IMG/VR virus record: IMGVR_UViG_3300006735_000044
Location: 1 to 54,447 of that record
Reading direction: 5' to 3' (one strand)
Origin: a virus
Length of the DNA stretch: 54,447 nt
Shown in pieces: positions 10,987-20,300 of this stretch. Every line of letters starts with the position of its first letter. Position 1 is the stretch's first letter. A model generated the notes under the pieces. The model saw only the letters and a program-made list of their open reading frames with translations, did no database searches and was not told the origin of the DNA. The translations under genes were made by a program, and so were the position numbers.

Positions 10987-11328
10987 ATGATAACTAATGG
11001 CGCAAAAGAAGATATAGCAACTAATTATATTGCTAGTAATTATACTTTAATTAAGATAGGTGATGGTGCAGATAGTACATCTGCTTCACAAACTAGTTTA
11101 GACCATTTTGTAGCAGAAAAAGCGAGTATAACTCCTACGGTTGTGGGTTCTACTTTAGTATGGAATGTAGATTTTTTGGGTTCTGATATTCCTTCTTCCG
11201 GTATTTCAGAATTAGGAGTTTTCAAAAGTGACGGAAGTAAGTTATTAAGTCGGGTTACATTTACAAGCACAGGCGTTGTAGCGGCTAGTGATACAGTTAC
11301 TTTTACAATAAGGATTGAGGTGAATTAG
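10987..11328 (+). CDS. Small tail/fibre-associated protein
   Basis: A 113-residue beta-rich protein beginning MITNGAKEDIATNYI and containing IKIGDGADSTSASQTSLDH. This resembles the short tail proteins of tailed viruses that begin with an ITN.GK-type helix followed by an 'IGxGdG..s.t.T.L' stretch, and that lie just before a fibre gene. It sits between the hub and the giant fibre and its stop is immediately followed by the next ATG. It may be an adaptor or a trimming protein for the fibre; this is inferred from position and composition. Confidence 0.55.
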   Translation: MITNGAKEDIATNYIASNYTLIKIGDGADSTSASQTSLDHFVAEKASITPTVVGSTLVWNVDFLGSDIPSSGISELGVFKSDGSKLLSRVTFTSTGVVAASDTVTFTIRIEVN

Positions 11329-14300
11329 ATGGTAACAAATACAGGAAACATAAGTACATTGGGTGCTTCCCCGACTGCTCAAATAGACGATGCAACAGAT
11401 TCAATTCACTCTGCTATCATAATGTATCTTAATGCTGCTAGTGGTGAAAATAGAGCAATTAGTGGTTTTAATATTACTCAAGGAACTACAAGTAGCCATA
11501 CCCATTATGCTGTAACTGCGGGTAAAGTATTAAGATTTGGTAAACTAGAAAGTGTTCTTGCAGATGATGTAACTACCTCTTCTTCAACAGGTACTTCAAA
11601 CACTAAAGATTGGTATGGTGTACTAGTTGTTTGTGATGGGACTGAAAGCGGTGAATCTGCTAACACTCTAAAATGGAGACATGGTACTCCTGCTAGTGGA
11701 GATACATTATCAACAGGTAAATTAGATACTGCCAATATTACTGTTGCTGCAATAACAGATGGTGATATACCAATTGCAGTAGTTAAATATGTAGGGGGTT
11801 CTGATGCTAATGCAACAGATAGACCAATACAATTTTTAGGTTATTCTCAAGATACTAAAGAGTTTTCTGCTATTAGTGGCGGTGTTGAAACTATTAGAAT
11901 TAATGCTAATGGTACTATTACAAAAACAGTTTCAGGAACAGCAACAACATTAACATTACCTGCTACAACAGGTACAGTTGCATTGACTTCAGATATAGAA
12001 TATACTTCTGCAATACCAAACGCAACTGCAACTCAAACAGGTTTGGTTACATCAACTCAAATAACTAAGTTAGATGGGATTGATACTTCTGCAAATAATT
12101 ACTCATTACCAATTGCTACTGGTAGTGCTTTAGGTGGTATTAAGGTAGGAACTAATTTGAGTATTACTAACGGTGTTTTGTCTGCTACTGATAGCAACAC
12201 TGAATATTCAGTTTTTACAGGTGCAGATGGAACTAATGCAGGAACAACAGGATTAGTCACATCACCTACTGCTAGTGATAATGTAAAATTCTTAAGGGGG
12301 GATTCTACATGGGCTATTCCTACTAATACAGTATATTCCGATTATACAGGTGCAGATGGAACTAATGCAGGAGCAGCAGGTTTAGTTAAAGCGCCAGCAG
12401 CATCAGATAATGTAAAGTTCTTGAAAGGAGATGGGACATGGGGTGTACCAACTGATACTACCACAAATACTCAATTATCTAATGCAGAAGTAGAGACTGC
12501 ATACAATACTCAAGTTTCAGCAGTTAGTACACAAGAAAGAACAGATGGAACTGTAACTGATATTAGAAGATTTACACCTGCTGATATTCATAGTATGATT
12601 GATACTCATCAAAGTGATACTAATACTGATGTTACGGTTGCTAACTTGAAAGCAAGATTAGCAGGTGGCTTTGCTTTGAATGCAGTACAGATTGGAGATT
12701 CAGATGATGTAGTAACAATTCCCGGTTCATTAGTTGTTACAGGAACTACTACAACTGCTAATGTTGAAACAACTACTGTTAGTAATGGTGTTCTCTTTGA
12801 AAGTAATGCAACAGGCGACCATACAGATAAGGAAACAAAATTAATTGGTGTAACAGGATTAACAGGTGATATAACAATTACTTTACCTTCAACAACAGGA
12901 ACATTAGCGTTAGAAAATGCAAATACAACTGGTAATGCTACTACTGCAACAAATCTAGCAGGTACAACATCTGCTACTTTTGTATATGCAGGGCCAACAA
13001 CAGGTGGTGCTGCTGCACCTGCATTTAGAGCATTAGTAGATACAGATATACCAACATTAAATCAAGATACAACAGGTAATGCAGGAACAGTAACAATAAC
13101 AGATAACAATGAAACTGATGAAACTGTATATCCTGTCTTTGTAGATGGTGCAACAGGTTCACAAGGTCTTGAATCAGAAACTAAATTAAGTTACAAACCT
13201 GATACGGGTATTCTAACTTCAGTAGGTTTTGCAGGTGCTTTAACAGGAAATGTAACAGGAGATGTAACGGGTAATGCAGATACGGTTACAGCAAAGAATA
13301 GTAGTACTGTAAATACAACATTTAAACTTGCATTTGTAGATGGAACAACAGGGCCAAAAGAAATAGAAACGGATACTACATTAACTTTCAATGCTAGTAC
13401 CAATGTATTATCTTCTCCAAAGATTGAAGCGGCTAGTCAAATATCTGCTGTTGAAAGAATATTAGTAGGTAAAAATTTACAAGGTGTTGCTACATTAACA
13501 GGGGCAACTACTTTTGCGGCAAATGAATTATTCAATGCGGGTGCTTATTATAGTAATATTAGATACCCACAAATGGAATTAAAAGACACTCAATATACAG
13601 AAGCAAGATTAGTTGTTGATGCTGCTGCCGAGAGTTCAGGTGCAGGTATAGAGTATTATGGAGTAGGTGCAGTATATGCTATTGAAACTCAAAATAATCA
13701 ACATAGAGCAGGTTTAGTTTTATCACATGATGAAGATACAAATACAAGCAATCAAGATGATGATTATACTTGGGGTATTGGAAAGCAATTCTCTACCGCC
13801 GCAGGTACAGGTACGGGAACATTACAAATAGGGTTTGTTGCTGATAAAAGATACCAAGATGGATTCTTAACTAATGATGCTGATTCAGTATTTAGGGAAG
13901 ATAACTCTTATCTATCTATAACCCAAACAGGTATAGTTACTATACCGAATCAATTGAAGGCAAGTAATGGAATTACATTAACTACCAGTAATCTTACTGA
14001 AGCAGGGTCAATAAGATATGATGGTGGAAATATAGAATATTATCATGGAGGTAATTGGGTTGCTTTAGGTACTGCATCAGGTGGAGAAGTAAATCAAAAT
14101 GCTTTCAGTAATGTAGCAGTAAGTGGTCAAACAACTGTTGCGGCTGATGCTAAAACAGATACTCTTACTTTAGTAGGTGGGACTAATGTTTCTATTACAA
14201 CAACTAGTGGTACAGATACAGTTTCTTTTTCATCTACTGATGAGCATTTAGATATAGATGCTTTAATTGGTGAATCAGGCATTCATCTTACTAATGACAC

Positions 14301-17300
14301 TTTAGCATTCTATGATGCTACTGCATCTGCAAATAGAAAAATAACATTAACACAATTAATGGGTGCTGTGACTCATGGATTAATCCCAACATTACCTGCT
14401 GATAAAATTGGTAGTGGTGAATTTGGTACTAGCAGAATACCTATATTAGCACAATCTAAAATAGAAGATTTATCAACCGATTTAGCAGGTAAAGTTCCTA
14501 TTACTAGAACAGTAGCAGGTAGGGCATTGTCAAATAATCTAGCAGTTAGGGTTAATGCTGTTACAGGTAAGTTAGAATTTTATGATGGGAGTTCTACAAC
14601 AATTATACAAGATACCGCAGGTACTCCTGTTGATGTTATATTTGATAATAGAAAAACAGAATATGATGAGATTCAAGACGCTAATAATACTAAACCTGCT
14701 GACAATGCTACTGTTGGTGGAACATTAGGTTCTAGTGGAAATATATTATTAGAAGATGGTAGTACTAAGTTAACAGATACTACTGCATTAAATGCAAATA
14801 CTAATTGGTCGGATGTAGCAGGTACAGCAAACGCACCTGCAAATAACGCTACCGTTGGTGCTAGATTAGGTACTAATCTTAAAGCAGCAGATGGTTCTAC
14901 GACATTAGGTGATGCTGATGTAAAAAATGCTAATATTGCTTCTACGCATGTAGTTGGTACTGGTAAAATATTCGCTACTACTTTACCTGAAGATGGTGCT
15001 ACACGAAGTAGAACATTTAGACAAACAAGCGTACCTACTGCTGTTTCAGCAGGTGATATTTGGATTGATACCGATGATAATAATAGAATGTATCAGGCTC
15101 ATTCTGCGGGTGCAGATGAAGTTACATCAGGAGAATGGGAATCAATTGGCTTCCCTGCGGCAGAAGCAAATGCTACTGCAAGTGCAGGTACAGTTGATAC
15201 AACAGGAACAGTAAATGCAACTGAATATGCTAGATTTACAGATTCAAATACATTAGAAGCAAGAACAACAGCAGAGGTTCGTTCTGATTTAGGTATTTCA
15301 GATAATGAAATAATAGATTGGACTGCTGACCAAGGTTCTACAAATATTCATTCAGGTAATTATGATAATGACCAATTATCAACAGAGGCAGTACAAGATA
15401 TTGTAGGTAATATGTTTGAAAGTAATTCAGAAACAAGAATAGTTACTTCTTATATTGATGGTGGTGAAGGTGCAGGTAAGATACAACTAGTAGTTGCTGA
15501 CCAATCTTCTGATGACAATACAACTTATTCAATATCTGCGGTTGATGGTGATAATACTGATGAAGAAAAGATTCGATTAACTGATAGTGCAGGTGGTACT
15601 GATGATGTAGTACTTGAAGCAGGTACAGGATTAAGTATAGCAAGAAGTAGTGATAAAATTACTTTCACTAATACCGTTTCCAACACGAATGATTATGCAG
15701 AAAGCGTGTCGTTTAACACTGGTTCAGGTGTCTTTACACTGGGTAGAACGGGTTCGTTAGGTGATTTAACGGTTGATTTAGATGGTCGTTATGCCTTATC
15801 TGCGGCTAGTGGTGAATCTAATACTGCTTCTAACGTGGGTTCAGGTAGTGGTACAGAAGTAGGGGTATTCAAACAAAAAGATGGTGCTGACTTAGAATTT
15901 AAGAAATTAAAGCAAGGGTCTAATATTACTTTAACATCTAATACTAGTGATATAACTATTACTGCTACTGATACTCAATTAAGTACAACAGAAGTAACAG
16001 GTAAAGCACTAACTAATTTAAGTGTATCATCCGGTGGAGCAGTAGGTGCAACAGATTCTATATTAGTTGGTATAGGTAAGTTAGAAAATAGAGTAGCATT
16101 AAATGATGTTAAGGCAACTAATGTATCTACTAACTTAGGGATTACAGGAACAACAGGTGCAAGAACAATAACTTCTGATGGCACAAGTGCAGTAATACCT
16201 GTTGCTACTACATCTGTAAGCGGTGTAATGTCAACAGATATATTTGATGCTATTGCTCTTAATACAGCAAAGAATACTAATGTAGTAGGTAATTTAGCAG
16301 CAGTTGCAAATGGTACATCTTTAAGTATTACTACTACTAATGGTAATAATGTATCCTTGCCGTTAGCAGATACAAATAATTGGGGTGTAATATCTGATGA
16401 AATATTTGATAATATTACCGCTAACAATGCTAAGGTTAGTTATACTGATGCTTCTGCTGTTGCGGCTAATACTAATAAAGTTACAAACGTATCAACTAAT
16501 TTATCGGTAAGTAGAGATGGAACTAAATTACACGTTGTATCTTCTGACGGTACTGATGCCGAACTACCTTTAGCAGATACAAATAATTGGGGAGTTATGT
16601 CTGATGAAATGTTCGATAAACTAGATGGTATAGAAACATCTGCTGATGTAACAGATACGACAAATGTTCATTCTGCTCTTAATGCGGCAATGCCAAGTAA
16701 TGCTCTTACTATTGGTGACGGTAATACAGCAGTTTCAATTCCGGGTGATTTAACAGTAACAGGAACAGTGACTACAAATAATGTAGAGACTGTATCAACA
16801 AGTAATGGTGTAGTCTTTGAAGGTTCTACTGCTGATAATAGTGAGACAACATTAGTAGGTGGTAATCCAAGTGGGTCTAATAATGATATTACAATTACAT
16901 TACCTAATACACAAGGTACTTTAGCATTACAAAATGAAAATACTACGGGAACTGCGGGTGGTTTATCTTCTACTTTAGCAATATCAAGTGGAGGTACAGG
17001 TTCTACTACCGCTAGTGGTGCTAGAAGTAATTTAGGGTTGGGAACAGCAGCAACATTATCAGGAACAGGTGCAGTTTCTAACGGCAACGCAGGTTTAGTA
17101 ACAGGAGATGTGGTCTTTGATTATATAGCGGCACAAAACTTTGCATCTAGTGGGGCATCTAATTTCGTTGCGGGGGATATTACAGGTGCAGCAGATTTAG
17201 GAAATAATGTTGCTTCGGGAGATTCATTAATATTACACGATACATCTGAATCTGCTTTGAGAGAAATGACTATTGCTAATTTAACAACTTATTTTAATAG

Positions 17301-20300
17301 TGCTTCAATATTAACAAACTTAGCAAATACTGATACTGTTTACTCTCTTCCAACTGCCTCTTCAACTGTTTTAGGAGGTATTAAAGTTGGTTCTAATTTA
17401 ACAATTAATAATGGCGTATTATCGGGAACTCCTGATACTGTTTATACACATCCTTCACATAATGGAGATGATATAAATATAGATACAGGTGCTTTAACAG
17501 GTGCAACCGTTATATCAGATTTAGATTTTAATGTAACTACTGATACATTAGGACACGTTACAGATGCTAATGCTACAATAGCAACAAGAACATTAACATT
17601 AGCAAACTTAGGTTTTACAGGAGATGCTGACGCTACTGATGACTTAACTGCGGCAGAAATTAGAACTTTAGTTGGAACAGGTAATAGTGGTGTTGTACCC
17701 GCAGAAGGTAGTGCGGGAGAGTTTCTAAAACACGATGGTACTTTTGGTACTCCTAGTTATACTACTAATACAGATACTAATACATTTAGAACAATAGAGT
17801 TAGATACAAATGGTGATGGTTCTGCTAATAATACCTTAACTGCAACTGAAACATTAAGATTAAAGAAAGGTAGTAATATTACTTTAGCAGAAGTAGATGG
17901 TGTTGTAACTATTTCTTCTACTGATACTAATACTAACACCGAATACACAGCAGGAACTAACTTAACATTAAGTGGAACAGAGTTTAGTGTTGATGATGCA
18001 TTCTTGAAGAATGACGCTAATGATAGTACAACAGGAACAATAACTGCCGCAGGTTTTACAACAACAGGGACATGGACTTTTGACGATGCTTCAACAGGAA
18101 CAGTCGGTATTACTGCTATTCATACGGGTACTGGTTTTGCAGACAATGATACTTCTTTAATGACAGCAGGTGCTATTAAAGAAAAAATTGAAGATTATGG
18201 TTATATTACTTCATTTACTAATACCGTAGATATGGGTGATGGTTTCAAACTTAGGGATGATGATAATGATGATGTAACTGTTACTGAAAATAAATTTATC
18301 AAGTTTACTGCGGCAACAGGAACAGCAGGAACTAATGTAACAGGTTCAGGAACAACAGGCGACCCCTACATAATGGCTATTACTTTGCCTGATACAGTTT
18401 ATAGCCATCCAAACCATTCAGGTGATGTAACTTCAAGTAGTGATGGTGCAACTACTATTGCTGCTGATGCAGTAACATATGCTAAGATGCAAAATGTTGC
18501 TACTGCAAATAGAGTATTAGGAAGTTCAAGTGCAGATGGGGCAGTATCAGAAGTTCAAGTTGCTACTGCTATGATTGCTGACGATGCAGTAACTTATGCA
18601 AAATTACAACATACTGCAACAAATAATAGAGTATTAGGTGCAACATCAGCAGGTGTAATATCAGAAGTTCAAGTTAGTAATGCTATGTTAGCAGGTTCTA
18701 TTGCTGATTCTAAACTTTCTACAATTTCTACTGCTAATAAGGTTGCATTAACTGCATTAGATATAGATGGAGCGTCTGATATTGGGGCTAACTTAGTTGA
18801 TGCAGATTTAATGATTGTTGATGATGGAGCAGGTGGTACTAATAAAAAAGCAACAATGAGCAGTTTAGCCACTTATATGCAAAGTGCATTAACATTTACT
18901 AGTAATTCAGATGTAGATGTATCTGTTGATAATCTTGAAACTAGGTTAGGAGAAATAAATTCTAACGTCACCATTGGTAATGCTAATACAGTAGATACTA
19001 CTATTTCAGGAGACTTAACTGTAACAGGGGATTTATTAGTTAGTGGGGCTACTACAACATTAGATGTTGCTACATTAGCAGTAACAGATTTGAACATTAC
19101 AGTTGCTAAAGATGCTGATTCATCAGCAGCAACAAATGGAGCAGGTTTAACCTTTGGTTCAGGGTGGTCATCAGGAACTATACCAACTTTAACTTATGAC
19201 CATGGTAATACAAGATTAGCAGTTAACGTACCTTTACAGGCTACTAGTTTTGTTGGTAATGCTTCTTCTGCAACTCAAGCAACAGTTGCGACAAATGTTA
19301 CTATTACTAATAATGCTAATGCTGATGAAGACAATTTAATTCCATTTGTTCATAATGAAGAAGGTGCAGGGAGTAGAGGATTAGAAACAAATTCAGGATT
19401 CCACTACAATCCAAGTACAGGAAGATTTACTGCAACAAGTTTTGGTGGTAGTGTTGTTGGAGATTTAACAGGTAATGCTGATACTGCAACTAAATTTAAT
19501 AATACAGTTAATATTAACGGTGTTGCTTTTGATGGTTCAACAAATGTTACTGTTACTGCTGATGCTACGACTCTAACAGGTACAAGTTTGAAATCCTCAG
19601 TAGTTGGTTCTTCTTTAACAAGTGTTGGAACTATTACAACAGGTACTTGGAATGGAACTGCAATTGCTACTGCTTATATTGCAAATGATGCTATTAATAA
19701 TGATAAGATAGCGGATAATGCTGTTAGAACTGCTCAAATAGCAGATGACCAAATTACTACTGCTACTATCGCAGATGACCAAATTACTACTGCTACCATT
19801 GCTGACAATCAAATTACTAATGCAACAGTAGCAGACAATGCAATTCAATCAGACCAAATAAATGCTAATGCAGTTGTAGAAGCAAAGATTGCTGATGATG
19901 CTGTAACAGGTGCTAAGGTTAGTGGGTTTGCTATTACTAATACACAAGTTGGTGCAGGTACTTTATCAATTGAATTGGGTTCTACTGCAACAGCATTAAC
20001 TTTCAATACTCAAGCCCAAGCAGATTCATTCCCAACTTCAGGAGTTGTTGACGTTGGCGGTGAGAAAATAAAATACACTGGTAAAACAGGTGCAAGTTTA
20101 ACAGGATTGATTAGAGGCCACAAAGGAACAACTGCTGCAACTCATAATGCAAATGAGAGTGTTAAACATGAATATGCAAAACGAATTACATTAGGTGGTT
20201 CAAGAACATTAGAAGTTAAACAGTTTGAAGGTGCTGATTCTACTAATGCTACTGATTTAGCAGGTGGATTAGTACCTTATGCAGGTACAGGTGATACTGC

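Noticed and set aside
19733-19852. Direct repeats resembling a CRISPR array
   Set aside because: The repeats have no unique spacers, encode an in-frame decapeptide inside the fibre and diverge gradually; they are protein repeats.
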